Assembly: GCA_000827325.1 (NCBI GenBank)
Contig: KN832886.1
Coordinates: forward strand, 883,479 to 947,478
Length of the DNA stretch: 64,000 nt
From: Oidiodendron maius Zn
Taxonomy: Eukaryota; Ascomycota; Leotiomycetes; Myxotrichaceae
Direction of reading: 5' to 3'
In this document: positions 12,518 through 25,308 of the stretch, piece by piece
Position numbering within the stretch: position 1 is the stretch's first letter
Layout: each line of letters starts with the position of its first letter
Made by a program: the position numbers and the translations under genes
The notes under the pieces: generated by a model
Databases searched by the model: none
What the model was told of the DNA's origin: nothing
What the model saw: the letters and a program-made list of their open reading frames with translations, nothing else

Positions 12518-13603
12518 CTAGACACAGTAGGCATCAAAATGAGAGGACAGATTCTCGTAAAGCGTAACATTATTTACGACCACTGACTTTCCATCCTGCT
12601 GAAGGCCGCCCCCGGGGATATACACCTTGTTGCCTACGGCAACAGCATGTGTCCCCTGACGAGGAACCGCCATGGGGACCAACTTCGTCCACTGCTGAGT
12701 CGTGGTATCGAACGCTTCCGTCTCATTAAATACTCCAGTCAAGGTGTTAGGGTTACCCTCGCCGCCAAAGGTGTAGACTATACTTCCTACCACGTCACCG
12801 GATAGGCCCCCGCGCGGAACTGGCATGTGGTCCGGGCTCGTCTTCCAACCGGCAGCTTGATCGTTCAGATGAAGCATGAATACTGTGCTTGTCACATTCA
12901 ACTGGCCGAACCAGCGTCCACCGATCACGTAGAAAGTGTCTCCCACAATAGAGCCCACACCACCCCGGCGGCTGGCTGGGATACCTGCAGCCGCCGGGGG
13001 GAGTCTCTGCCATGAACCAGAGGTGGTGTTAAATGCTGTGACCATGGTAACGGAGTCCTGGTAAAGATTTTGCAGCATTGTTGCTCCACCAGCGAGATAA
13101 ATCATCTCCCCATGCACCCCACTGTGAGCGCTACCTCTCTCCGTCCCATTGGGCATGGGCTCCAGTGCCGTCCACACATCCGCCGTAGGGTCATATACGT
13201 AACATTCTCCAGATGCGACCCAGTTTGTTGACCCATCAGGAAGCTCCGGACCGTCGATCAACCCACCCAGCAAGTATATCTTACCCTCAACGACCGCGAC
13301 GTTGGGGTTATTTACCTTGTAAGGAGCCGGAGTCGCGTTGAGCCAGGTGTCAGAGGATATGTCGTAAAACTGCATAATGTCGGTTGTTTCCGGGGCGTCT
13401 CCAATAGGTATAATGCCACCAACGATGGCGATCGTGGTGTCGTTGATGGCGACCGTACTGTGCTCCTGACGAGGAGCAGGGAGGGCGGTAAGATTCAGCC
13501 ATGTATTGGGGGTACAGGCCTGAGACTTGACGATATCAAACAAGCTCAAGAGAGCTAAAGGCATGATCTGAAAAACGTGCATCGCGGCAGGAAGTATAGC
13601 CAA
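12518..13603 (-). CDS. Secreted kelch-repeat protein
   Basis: Single-exon gene of 361 codons. A hydrophobic leader (MHVFQIMPLALLSLFDIVKSQA) suggests secretion; translation may start at the second Met (13582). Six kelch blades with the GG signature can be counted: IAIVGG, IYLLGG, IYLAGG, FYVIGG, VYTFGG and VYIPGG, consistent with one beta-propeller. Many NxT/S sites (NLT, NDT, NAT, NGT, NTT, NVT) fit an extracellular glycoprotein. It lacks the copper ligands and the C-terminal domain of galactose oxidase, so an enzymatic role is not supported. It starts 1.2 kb from the divergent MRJP gene. Confidence 0.85.
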   Translation of the reverse strand: MAILPAAMHVFQIMPLALLSLFDIVKSQACTPNTWLNLTALPAPRQEHSTVAINDTTIAIVGGIIPIGDAPETTDIMQFYDISSDTWLNATPAPYKVNNPNVAVVEGKIYLLGGLIDGPELPDGSTNWVASGECYVYDPTADVWTALEPMPNGTERGSAHSGVHGEMIYLAGGATMLQNLYQDSVTMVTAFNTTSGSWQRLPPAAAGIPASRRGGVGSIVGDTFYVIGGRWFGQLNVTSTVFMLHLNDQAAGWKTSPDHMPVPRGGLSGDVVGSIVYTFGGEGNPNTLTGVFNETEAFDTTTQQWTKLVPMAVPRQGTHAVAVGNKVYIPGGGLQQDGKSVVVNNVTLYENLSSHFDAYCV

Positions 13604-14790
13604 TGCTTCGGAACCACAGTACTGATGATGGGCTTGGTTTCACAGAGAGGATAACTGCCGGCTTTTATACATCTTTCACTTCCAATTGCCGGACAGTTGA
13701 AGCTCTATAACGAGACCGCTTAGTGCTTCATAAGTGGGCCGGGGACGCCTAGTATCAGTCCCGGACGCGCGGCACTCATGGTGTGGGTTCCATTCCGGCT
13801 CTATGGCTTAGCGTCAGGTATGATTCCGAAATGGCGCTATACTTCGCAAAAATTGCCTATGTTACGAAATATATATCTGTACCCTTGGACAGTGATCCAT
13901 TATGTAGTTTTAAGATGTCTTTTGGCAACTCATAATCAAATTCGGCCATATGTCTTCAAGCTAGACACTTGTGCTGGTGGTGAAAGTGTCTGCTGGGCAG
14001 ACAGCGATGAGAATTATGCTAAATTATGTTTATCAACATTTATTGATAATCAGAATGAGAGAAAATCTGGTCGAGTTGTGATAACCAGGGGACTTCGGCA
14101 GAACCGGCCAAAATATAAGGAATGCCGCGGATTTCTCACTCTGGGTATCCCTCAAACGCATGGTAAATGTAGACTAATCAACTCCTAACTAGTAAAGAAA
14201 ACTTTAGCTAGGAAGTGGCTACTTCTTTTGTGACCTCATATGCGATGTAAATTCAAGCAGGCAATTCTCCTACCACCTTTTGTTGCATGAAGTTGCTAGG
14301 ATAAGGTTTAGGGGCTCAGACTAGCGTAGGCTACTTTAGGTTAGTTTAGCGACCCTTATTTTATGGACCCACTAGAAGTACGTAGGCTACTTGATTATAG
14401 AAAGAGTAAATTATCATCTACTCAAATCGACGAGCTTGTTTGGGGAGAGATCATCAATCGACCTTATTCGATTAAGGTAATGTTTGCGAATTTCGGAAGG
14501 AGGTCATCTAACAATCCTCTTTTAAGTATCGGGCCACGCGTTCCTGACTGTAGGCGTTCATACGTAAACGTAATCGTGGTTCGAAGTGCTAGAAAGGGAG
14601 TATCACATCATGGAAAGTGCGAGGCTTGCTTTCCTCAGATTTAGTGGAGTATTACCACTATGGGCATACCAATAGCCGATGTGCTGGTCATTTTCAATTC
14701 TTGCCTATAAAGAAGCAATAGGCCAACCTGATTTTCGGTGCGCTTTTTTTACTGTTGATGTTTTCGATTACGTAAATAATATACAGCACG
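13604..14790. other. Divergent intergenic region with two unrecognised ORFs
   Basis: Contains plus-strand ORFs 13778-14188 (136 codons, four Cys within LDTCAGGESVCWADSDENYAK and nearby) and 14363-14644 (93 codons). Neither matches a family I know or has a signal peptide, and both could be chance. The region should include the promoters of the kelch and MRJP genes. Confidence 0.35.
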
Positions 14791-15928
14791 ATGCGTTCTA
14801 GCCTGATAAAAATCATAGCAATTGCCTTTGCCAGCCCACAGGGCGCTATTGGCTCTGCTACTTTTGATACCGGACTTACCCTTACCTCACCGTCTACCGG
14901 TATTAGTACTACTCCAGATGGCCGACTCTTTGTTCTGTACTCTCGAGGCCTTGACGGTTCTAGTGGCCCTCAACTTGTTGAATGGAAAGGCAACAGCTCT
15001 GTGCCGTATCCAGATGAGGAATGGAACTCCTATGCACAGGGAAAAGATCCCGCGACTCATTTTATAAGAGTCAATTCCCAACGGGTTGGTCCCGACGGCG
15101 CGTTATGGATCGTGGATCCTGGTGCGAATTTTGGAAGCCCGGTTTTATTACCCGATGGGCCAAAGGTGGTTAAGATAGACCTTGAAACAGATTCTGTTGC
15201 CCGCATTTACCCCATGGGAAATGTAACCGAGTCGGCCAGCGCTCTTGACGACATTCGATTTAATGCGGCTCCAGACAAGGCATACCTGACCGATGTTGAA
15301 ACTCCTGGCCTCATTGTCCTTGATCTCTTTACTGGCGAGGCGCAACGTGTCCTGGGTAAGTTTCACATCTAGCTACATGGGATGCACTAATGATGGCATA
15401 GATAACCACATATCTACAACGGGATATATGCCGATATCTGCCGAAGGGACTTTAGTACCGGACACCTATGCCGCCGCTGACCAGCTTGAAGTCTCACCGG
15501 ATAACCAATGGCTCTATTATCAGCCCAGTTCTGGTGGAATGTGGCGTATTGAAACACGCTATCTCGATGAGGCATTTTATAACTCTTCGCTACGAAATGA
15601 TCTAGGCAGTTATGTCAACCCTTTTGCATCAACATCGACATCGGGCGGTACAGCTATTGATGCGAATGGAACCATTTATGTAAGCGATACCGACCGGTTT
15701 GCGATATATACAATTGCTCCGAATGGGACTAGGAGCGTCCTTGTTCAGGATCCTCGTCTTTCCTGGATTGATGCTATGTGGATTGATTCGACTGGTAGAC
15801 TCTGGATGCCGTCATCACAATTTAACCGTGCGGCCTTTCTTAACAACGGTACCAGCAGATTTTCGGAACCCTTTCACGTCTATGTCATGGATCTTGACGT
15901 TCGCCCATCTCCAATTGACCACGCCTAG
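14791..15928 (+). CDS. Major royal jelly protein/yellow-family secreted protein
   Basis: Exons 14791-15355 and 15402-15928, joined across a 46-nt GT..AG intron (QRVL/DNHISTTGY), give 363 residues. The N-terminus MRSSLIKIIAIAFASPQGAIG is signal-peptide like. Family hallmarks include TPDGRLFVLYSRG, VGPDGALWIVDPG, LDDIRFNAAPDKAYLTDVETPGLIVLD, and late in the chain AIDANGTIYVSDTDR and WIDAMWIDSTGRLWMPSSQ. These are the six-bladed propeller strands of MRJP/yellow proteins. Fungal members are secreted, and their biochemical role is mostly unassigned. Length is close to the usual 380-420 residues. The reading is clean, so the gene appears intact. Confidence 0.85.
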
Positions 15929-17973
<2,045 letters not shown>

Positions 17974-18106
17974 GCTTGATAATACTTGCTCTAGAACACA
18001 TCACTGAGGCCTTTTCAATGATGTACATTCTTTTGAGCATGTCGAGTAGTGATAGTTTGTTACTAGAAATAATAGTTAAAGCAATGGATAGCCAATAATT
18101 GAAGTG

Positions 18107-18218
18107 TACGGACCTATTCGGCCTCTTAGTGACTCACAAGAATCCTCTGAATCCTAGATCCTGAAGGATATCCTGGATCCTAGGGGATGCGTGAGGCGTG
18201 CTTGAGGCCGCGATCAAC
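18107..18218 (-). repeat. Partial LTR of the Copia-related family
   Basis: GACCTATTCGGCCTCTTA through CTTGAGGCCGCGATCAACA matches 60118-60229, with shared blocks such as GAATCCTCTGAATCCT and AAGGATATCCTGGATCCT. Its minus strand begins TGTTGATCGCGGCCTCAAGC, the TG end of the LTR. Only the 5' portion of the LTR is present. Confidence 0.7.
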
Positions 18219-18998
18219 AAGAAGTATATAACTTATATATGAAGTTAGAGCCTTCGCCCAACCAGCTGCAGGTCACGCCTTGTCTGAAGGCGATACTCAC
18301 CCAATACACACCGTTAGTCACACTCTTCTGTCAGATCATGTGAGTGTATAATCTCGGTGGGATTATCGGGTGGGGTAGTGACCGATCCCTTGCTGAACAT
18401 GTATGGGTCTGGACCTCTTACATAAACACAATAAGCTATCATATGACGATTAGTACCCATCTATAGAACGTAACGGAGTAGCGGACGTCTCTTAAAGCGT
18501 GTGAAACTATTACCAGCGAATAACTGTTGTTCTACGTGGACAGCCCATGTTTGTCGTTGGCTAACTACCTCGCAAGACAGTCAAGCTGTTGTGACTGGTT
18601 TTAGCGGAGGTATGAAGAATAATTATGAGCGACGCCCCGGTCAAATTCTCGGTAGTCAGGGGTTGCGTTAACTGTTTTGTGATGGCACCTCCGTCCGTCA
18701 TTGCAATTAAGACTTTATATTATTCAGGCTAAAATAAACTATAGTAGTCTGGCAAAACACAACTGCGGGGTAATAGAGGAGCAATTCCCATCCTTGCTCT
18801 CTACCCACTAGTGCTGGGTTTAGCAGGAGCTGTGGAGGTTGTCGGCCTTCAATATGTGGCTGGATGCACATGGGTCCGAGACAGCATCGCGACTTAAATG
18901 CACTACACCATACCACTTAATCTGAGAACAGATTCTACCGATCTCGAGGTTTACCTAACAGCAACCTAACAGCAAGCTTGGTCGGCACTTGATCCAAC
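18219..18998. other. Upstream region of the glycosidase
   Basis: No gene recognised. A 69-codon minus-strand ORF at 18707-18916 is not supported. Presumably includes the promoter of the downstream glycosidase gene. Confidence 0.4.
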
Positions 18999-20732
18999 AT
19001 GGATGTATCGCTTCAAGTCAATATTTCACTCAATCCATTCAGCTTCAGTGGCTCGCTGCTTAGCTTGTCACAAGTTGGGCTTGCTGGATCGGAAGTACAT
19101 TTAGTATCACACTGTCGCGACGGCGGCGCCCCTCTACTAACCCTTCTTCCTGACATAAGCGATCCGGTCAGCATTTTGACTGTAAAGTCGACTTCATCAC
19201 TCCTGCAGTGGCAGGGTGGTGATAAAGCTGTTGCAGAAGCCACATTCCAAGACGAGCGGTGCATCCGCTTCAGCGGCAGCGTGCCTCTCGCCTTTCAGGC
19301 CGCCGGTGGCGACTTCATGTACCAAAGGCCAACATTTCAAACTGGGTGGCAAACAGTTGAATACTCGCTGGAACCAATCAAGAATCATATATTTATTCTG
19401 TTGAAAGGAAAACTTAACGATGAGCACCTCAGCAATTTGACGCTGCAGGTTGAAGCTGACGGGACGGATCCCAATTGGGGCTTGCTCTTCTGCGAGATAG
19501 AAAATGATGCAAATGCTGTCGGCAGTGGCGTTTTCTGGGAGAACTCCACTATTGATGCCCAATCGACTGAGGTTCTCACCAAGGCGACGGAGAACGATGC
19601 GGAATTCAACAAGTTCACCAATCAACTTTGTCCGTGGTCAGCGAGTAACCACAGCGCGGCAGAGCGCCTCGCTAGTTTTGTGGAATGGTCCTGCACCGTC
19701 CGCGCGGGTGGGAGGTTTACCAGAGATGTGGTCATCATGTCTAAAAATTGGATGAACAGGCAATGGAGCTGGGATAATTGCTTTAACGCGCTTGCCCTCG
19801 AGCCGTACAGCATGGACTTTGCCCTCGATCAGATCCAGATACCCTTCGACTATCAGAGCCCTGAAGGCCGGTTACCTGACTACGTCCAGTGGGGAGCGAC
19901 GGAGTGGGCTTATACCAAGCCGCCTATTCAAGGCTGGGCTCTGGGAAGACTACTCAAGAGGCAGCCTAACATGAACAAGACCAGGCTGCTGCAGCTGTAT
20001 CAACATACTGCTAAGTTCACAGATTTTTGGATGCAACGACGTCGTACTGATCACTCAGCCTTGCCGTGGTACGCCCATGGCGGAGATTCCGGCTGGGACA
20101 ACTCATCCGAGTTCGACGAAGAGAGCATGATTGTGAGCGCCGATTGCGCAGCGTATCTCATCATTCAAGCCGACATTTTGGCGCAAGTGAGCCTCAAGCT
20201 AGGTCTAAGCAACGAGGAGAATGAGAAATGGATACATCTCAAGCAATACCTGACAACGGCTGTTCTCGGGGAACTCTGGAATGGGCAATCCTTTGCTGTA
20301 AAGAACGCTTTCACAGGAGAAACACGGCCGACGACATCTCTGCTCCGTCTTGTGCCTCTGGTTGCGGCTGCCCATTTACCTCCTGACGTTGTGGCAAAGA
20401 TGGCTCAGGATTTGGACAAGCATCTCACCGAGTGGGGGCTGGCAACAGAGGAGCTTGATTCTCCTGTCTATCAGTCGGATGGATATTGGCGTGGTCCTAT
20501 ATGGGCACCACCCACCCTTCTAATTGAATCTGGACTTCGGGAGGCCAATTACACGGGCGTAGCAGACACAATTAGCGACCGCTTTATTGAGCTCTGTGAG
20601 AAGTCAGGTTTCGCGGAGAACTACGATGCAAAGACAGGAGCAGGGCAGAGTGATCCGTCGTATACCTGGTCTGCATCCGTTTTTCTTGTATTAAGCAGAG
20701 AGAGGGCAGAACGGCGAGTACTGCAAAGATAG
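18999..20732 (+). CDS. GH63-type six-hairpin glycosidase
   Basis: Intronless, 577 residues, no signal peptide. Residues 1-190 form a beta-rich N-terminal part. Residues 220-570 carry the (alpha/alpha)6-barrel motifs of the GH63/mannosylglycerate hydrolase-like group: WSWDNCFNALAL, LPDYVQWG, HGGDSGWDNSSEFD, DSPVYQSDGYWRGPIWAPP and FAENYDAKTGAGQSDPSYTWSA. The Asp of GGDSGWDNS and the Glu of FAENYD fit the acid/base pair of the clan; this assignment is by analogy. It is shorter than ER glucosidase I (over 800 residues) and lacks a membrane anchor, so ER N-glycan trimming is unlikely. A cytosolic or secreted alpha-glycoside hydrolase is more plausible. The frame is clean; gene intact. Confidence 0.82.
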   Translation: MDVSLQVNISLNPFSFSGSLLSLSQVGLAGSEVHLVSHCRDGGAPLLTLLPDISDPVSILTVKSTSSLLQWQGGDKAVAEATFQDERCIRFSGSVPLAFQAAGGDFMYQRPTFQTGWQTVEYSLEPIKNHIFILLKGKLNDEHLSNLTLQVEADGTDPNWGLLFCEIENDANAVGSGVFWENSTIDAQSTEVLTKATENDAEFNKFTNQLCPWSASNHSAAERLASFVEWSCTVRAGGRFTRDVVIMSKNWMNRQWSWDNCFNALALEPYSMDFALDQIQIPFDYQSPEGRLPDYVQWGATEWAYTKPPIQGWALGRLLKRQPNMNKTRLLQLYQHTAKFTDFWMQRRRTDHSALPWYAHGGDSGWDNSSEFDEESMIVSADCAAYLIIQADILAQVSLKLGLSNEENEKWIHLKQYLTTAVLGELWNGQSFAVKNAFTGETRPTTSLLRLVPLVAAAHLPPDVVAKMAQDLDKHLTEWGLATEELDSPVYQSDGYWRGPIWAPPTLLIESGLREANYTGVADTISDRFIELCEKSGFAENYDAKTGAGQSDPSYTWSASVFLVLSRERAERRVLQR

Positions 20733-21789
20733 CCCGAAAGCTTTGCCCCGGATAGCCATAAGAGCCCACCACTCAGATAAGATTAAGGAGTATTGCAATG
20801 AATAGAACATCATTACTCTTTGTACGCCTTCTTATTTATTAAGGGCGGTTTTCCAGCTCTTGGCTCTCGTGTTAGGGATCAAACTTGCCAGGCGTCCCTT
20901 ATTTCTAGAGTGAGAGGGTCATCCGGGCAGTCGATATTAGGTAGGTGGTTGCGGATTCTTTCAGCGTTGCTAGAGGTTGGCTGTAAAGAGGTAGCAATAA
21001 AGACTCAAATATCCACTGAAGACGACAGACTGCCGGCCTCATCAGATAGAAGGGCCTGTTAGTACACTGAGTGTTTGCGAATCCGACTAGACAAGAGTGT
21101 TGCCCCTGGTGGTAAGTTCTCAACACTGCAAAGGTAATTTACATTGTTTATATGTTGCCCCTGGGGTAGCCATCGCATCTTTTCGGCTACTAGCAAATGC
21201 CAAGTCTAGCTCTCAGGTACATAGGCAATATTAGTTAAGTAAATCAAATAATCGCATAGAAAGAAGAGACTTCGTATTATTGCTTAGTTTAGTCCTAACA
21301 ACTATAGCTTTAGGAAAAGAATGACTGTATAGTTAGTAAGAGGTAAAGTAGTATCTGCCCAGTAACAATTGAATATACAACACATTCTGTTCCAATTAAT
21401 TTGTCCCTCCTTCTCCACTTTCTTTCATTTGGTATTTAAAATCTAGCATTCTAAGCTTCGTCATCAGACGGATACATTTGCGTACAGTACCGACGCTTAT
21501 TGTTGTCCCTATTCTATAACGCTACAGCAGCGAGCCAGGGACTATCGTCGCGCTTGATATTGTACGGGGATTTTGAGTATTATGACTAGCAGCTTTTAAG
21601 ATACCTATAATCTATTAAAATACCTATAGTCTATCAAAATATCTATTATATAATAAACTATCTATAAGCAATTTAATAGATATTTCAATCTAGAGTTATT
21701 AGTCACTAGTATTAAATATCTATAATATATATTACTTAATCTTTACTTTAAGATAAAGTAGATACTATTATTATTATTATTATTATTAA
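20733..21789. other. Intergenic, AT-rich toward the right
   Basis: No gene recognised. From about 21590 the sequence becomes AT-rich, with TATCTATAATC-like repeats ending in a (TTA)n microsatellite at about 21766-21788. That microsatellite marks the breakpoint of the truncated flavoprotein gene. Confidence 0.5.
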
Positions 21790-22588
21790 TACTCTGCTTA
21801 GCTATCTAACTGGTCAAGCTGCCACTCCGCATGTTGGGATGCCAACGCCCCCAAAGATAGAGGTGACAATATCTTCACTAACCAGTTTACTAAGTCCAGG
21901 TATCCTCTGGGTATAATGTATAACGTTGACGGTGCGCGTTTCGTCGATGACGGCATTGATATGCGTAACTTCATATATACTAAATTCGGTCGTGATATTC
22001 TGCAGCAGCGCAATGGCATTATATTCCAAATATGGGACACTAGTGGCGCCAGCTAGCTGCGGTCAGAAGAGTGCTCCGATGATGTGGTCCAGAAGGTCAC
22101 TGCCCTTTCGATCGAGGAATTGGCTGAAAAGATCAAATCATACGGGCTAGAGAATGTGTATGGTTTTGTGAGCTCGATTAGGGAGTATAATGCGGCTATA
22201 CAGAAGTATGAAGAAGAAAGTCCGAATGCAGTGTCTGATCCGTTACTGAAACATGGCCTCTTGACGAGATTGGCATCAACAGGCCTTATGCTAGACAAGC
22301 CCAACTGGGCTCTCCTTATTGTGCAAGTGCTGTTCCTTGCGGTGAAGGTCACTTGTAGCATCACCTTTACCTTTGGCGGCCTCAAAATCTGCCCTAAGAC
22401 GTTGGCGGTTATCTCAGAAGCTACGGGCCAGCAATCCCTGGTCTCTATTGTGCTAGTGAGATGGCTGGTGGGCTCTTCTATAATAACTGCCCGGGTGGCA
22501 GCGGTCTGATAGCGGGTGCTGTGTTTGGGAGGAAGGCAGGGATAAGTGTAGCAGGGAGGGAATCTGTATCGGAGAAGCAAACGGTATA
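21790..22588 (+). pseudogene. C-terminal remnant of FAD-binding-2 flavoprotein (TcuA-like)
   Basis: From about 21800 the plus strand reads NQFTKSRYPLGIMYNVDGARFVDDG, then NFIYTKFGRDILQ. A long segment follows (SIEELAEKIKSYGL, EYNAAIQ, GLMLDKPNWAL, ITFTFGGLKICPKT), then after a frameshift near 22450 SEMAGGLFYNNCPGGSGL and IAGAVFGRKAG. These are the substrate-binding and C-terminal FAD blocks of the FAD_binding_2 family (fumarate reductase, tricarballylate dehydrogenase TcuA and relatives). The N-terminal GxGxxG nucleotide-binding part is absent, replaced by AT-rich DNA. A stop occurs at about 22055. The tricarballylate-like assignment is a suggestion; the superfamily is firm. Its position next to tricarboxylate genes is notable. 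Confidence 0.75.
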
Positions 22589-23526
22589 ATCGTTATTATA
22601 GAAATCTTGGGCCTGTGTGGTATGAATGGGTATGGTTAGGGTATTGAGATTCAATTTCTTATAACCCCCCTATATGTTTTGTATATAGCTATAGGTAACT
22701 AGCTGCTTATATACCTAAGTTTTTATCGGATTATGTCCGACTATCTATTAGTACTGGTATCTAATACAGCTGAAACGATTTCTTCCTATAACGGAAGAGA
22801 TTCGTGAGTCAAACTGAATGTGTTTTGATCTTTTATTACTATATTCTCCTGGCTGTATGTATTAAGCTTGTTGAGAGGTCGGTTGCCGGTGGTATATGGC
22901 TTCCACTTTATATTCTCTGGTATTAAAGAGACAAAAGCGATCAACGGGTCAACTAAAGTATATGAAATTACTTTTTCTGTTGCGGTAAGACTTGAGTGTA
23001 AGAAAAGTGAGCAATATATCCGCTGTATGTGTTATAGGCTATTCTTTACTCTAGTGAGAAGTCGCTTACCTATAGATATACCTATAGACTTCTCTTTGCT
23101 TGCTGCTTATTGCAGCTAAGGATAAAAACGATTTGCAAACTTGCTTCTCTGGGGTAAAGTACCTGGAATGTCTATTAAAGGCTATAAGAGACTTTCTACT
23201 AGTATTATTGTTTGTAGTCCCTCAAACTAATTGAAGTTTATCTGTTTACTTTTGTAATATTGTAATGCTTTTTCTTATAGACTGTGTAATGGGGGTATTT
23301 GCCCTTTTATAGTAGTCTTAAAATTTCCCTTTTGACTTAGTCTATAAGCGTGCTGAATCTAAGGCTGATTAGATAGTGAGTATATATAGACAATTGTGAC
23401 AGTAGGTCTTCAGGATCGTGTCTCGTTCTGATAGACTTCTATGGCAATTTTCTCTAGACAAGGATCCTATAATGAGCTATTCCGGACTAGTTTATGCGGG
23501 TCAAAAGTTATAGTAATATTATTCTA
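22589..23526. other. AT-rich region without recognised gene
   Basis: A plus-strand 83-codon ORF at 22868-23119 has no recognised domain. The rest is AT-rich with frequent stops. It may be decayed transposon DNA; I see no diagnostic motif. Confidence 0.4.
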
Positions 23527-23790
23527 TGTTGAGCTGGTATAAGGCTTCAAGCATATCTACACATGCGATACAGCTGCCTACTAGGCTGCCCACTGGTGCC
23601 TATAGGGTGACTAAGTGGGAGCCTATTTGGTGACTCAATTGAGTGTATAGTATTGAGCATAAAAGGCTCTAGTTCTCCTGAATCTCTTCTTACTTTAGTT
23701 GTCTCTGCATCACTTAATATAACACTGAGTTTCACCTTGATTCCTGACTACGACCTGTGCACTATGTGACCTCAGTTCAAGATTCTATAT
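23527..23790 (+). repeat. Solo LTR truncating the carboxylesterase gene
   Basis: Starts TGTTGAGCTGG at 23527 and ends CCTCAGTTCAAGA at about 23790. It is close to identical to the LTR at 2570-2830 over GAGCCTATTTGGTGACTC and the following 130 bases. No internal element flanks it, so it is a solo LTR. The minus-strand carboxylesterase reading stops at its right edge. Confidence 0.82.
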
Positions 23791-25006
23791 AGGACGAAAT
23801 GCAGAATACGTGAATGAGGATTTTATGATTAGATCCTTAACGTTACTGTTCGTAACTGGTTTACGGTATTTGTCGCGTTAGGTGATATATTTAGTTTCTT
23901 ATATATCCGATTGTACCAAGACTCGGCTTCTTTTGATTGTATAAGTTCAACGGAGAAGCAGGTTGACGATGATAGAATAATCTGCGGAATTTTTAGGTGT
24001 AGGCCTAAGATAAGTGCAAGGTAGTTAAGTATTCCTATCTGAAAGTTAGTATATAAAGGTTAAAGTGCTATATGTGTAGTTTCTGTGTGTACCTGCCTGA
24101 GCAGATTCTCCAATTCCGTAAATATTTTCTGGATCACCACCGAAGTCATGAATATGTTTCATGACCTAGTAGAATGAGCTTGTCAGACGGTGCGACCTAT
24201 ATCTTGTTGGGGTTGCACAGAAGATAAGTTTTTATGGATGACTTACCCAGTCAAAGGCCATATGCGCGTCTAGAAGACCAAGATTTGCAGTGGATCGAAA
24301 GCAGAGCGGAATATCTGTTTGCATAGACACCTTTTCAGCTAGTTTGCAAGAATGCAAGTAACCTAGGATGCCAACGCGGTAATTGAATGTTACAACAATC
24401 ATGGGCATATTCAACTTGATTGAACGCCTTGCCAATTCTGTTCCATCTGCAAAGTTTCATGGACGTCAGATATCAGACTTACCCAATAATGTCTGCGCAC
24501 ATACCATAAAGATTGAACCCCCCATCTGCACCTACCATATATGACCCTCCATGGACCCAGACTAGAACTAGGAGCCGTGTCTTCATAGCAACCCCATCTA
24601 GATTTCCTTTGGCAGCCACCGGTACCCATATGTTGAGATTCAAGCAGTTAAACTCGTCTACCATGTCGGGCTTGATCAATATTGCGTTCTTGCTTAGTCG
24701 ACCGAACAATGGAATGTCGGCGACGTCGAACAGTGGTCGAGAGATCTGGGGGCAACCGGGACCAAGCTGTGTGCAGGCTTTCAATCCTAGCCAAGGACCT
24801 GTCTCCCTAGGATCCGCCCACCTGTATGCAATTTCTGCATATTTCATACCGTGAACTTTGATAATCCCAGCTGTCGTGCCATTTGGCCCGGTATCTGTCG
24901 CTCCGCTTTGCTCAAACTCGACAGCTACTCTGCCGAGTCCAGTATCAATCTCGACTATATCAGACCCAAGAGTCGTCGGTGTTTGAGACCGAATATGTTC
25001 ACCCAT
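23791..25006 (-). pseudogene. Carboxylesterase (type B), 3'-truncated by LTR
   Basis: Begins MGEHIRSQTPTTLG at 25006. Exons deduced: 24505-25006, 24247-24446, 24093-24165 and 23791-24038. Blocks in order are GMKYAEIAYRWADP, GPGCPQ, FNCLNLNIWVP, VLVWVHGGSYMVG, GGFNLYDGTELARR (restored by the GTATGT intron at 24447-24504), IVVTFNYRVGILGY, NLGLLDAHMAFDWV and KHIHDFGGDPENIYGIGESAQAG, which includes the nucleophile Ser in GESA. The fourth exon reads IPQIILSSSTCFSVELIQ and RIYKKLNISP, then stops at the solo LTR. The later catalytic Glu/His are lost. Joining exons 3 and 4 needs a one-base shift, a second lesion. It is divergent with the tricarboxylate carrier, with which it shares a 302-bp promoter region. 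Confidence 0.8.
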
Positions 25007-25084
25007 GGTAATCTCGCCTATAGATGTATTTATTTTGTCTCAAGACGTTGAACGTTTTACAAGGTCATCATATCTGGAGAGGCG

Positions 25085-25094
25085 GGGGTACCCC
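25085..25094. promoter_or_regulatory. GGGGTACCCC palindrome in divergent promoter
   Basis: A perfect 10-bp palindrome in the 302-bp gap between the carboxylesterase start (25006, minus) and the carrier start (25309, plus). Its core GGTACCCC recurs at 28569-28576 in the PrpF/MFS divergent promoter. Candidate binding site of the neighbouring Zn2Cys6 regulator; inference only. Confidence 0.4.
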
Positions 25095-25308
25095 GGTGGT
25101 AACCCCAGTGGTAAACTAGGTACTTCTGTTTGGCGGCCCGGAAAGAGACTTCCCGCGGCGGTTATAAGATCTTTCTTGACGCAACCCCTTGCAATTTCCA
25201 AGGACCAATGGAATTTCTAAAATGCATTTCTCGCAACTAGAATAACTGCCCTCACAATTTTGGTCATTGAAATCAGTAACGGGCCTTGAAACGATACAAG
25301 GCCACAAG

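Noticed and set aside
18707-18916. 69-codon minus-strand ORF
   Set aside because: Promoter region of the GH63-type gene; composition is not protein-like.
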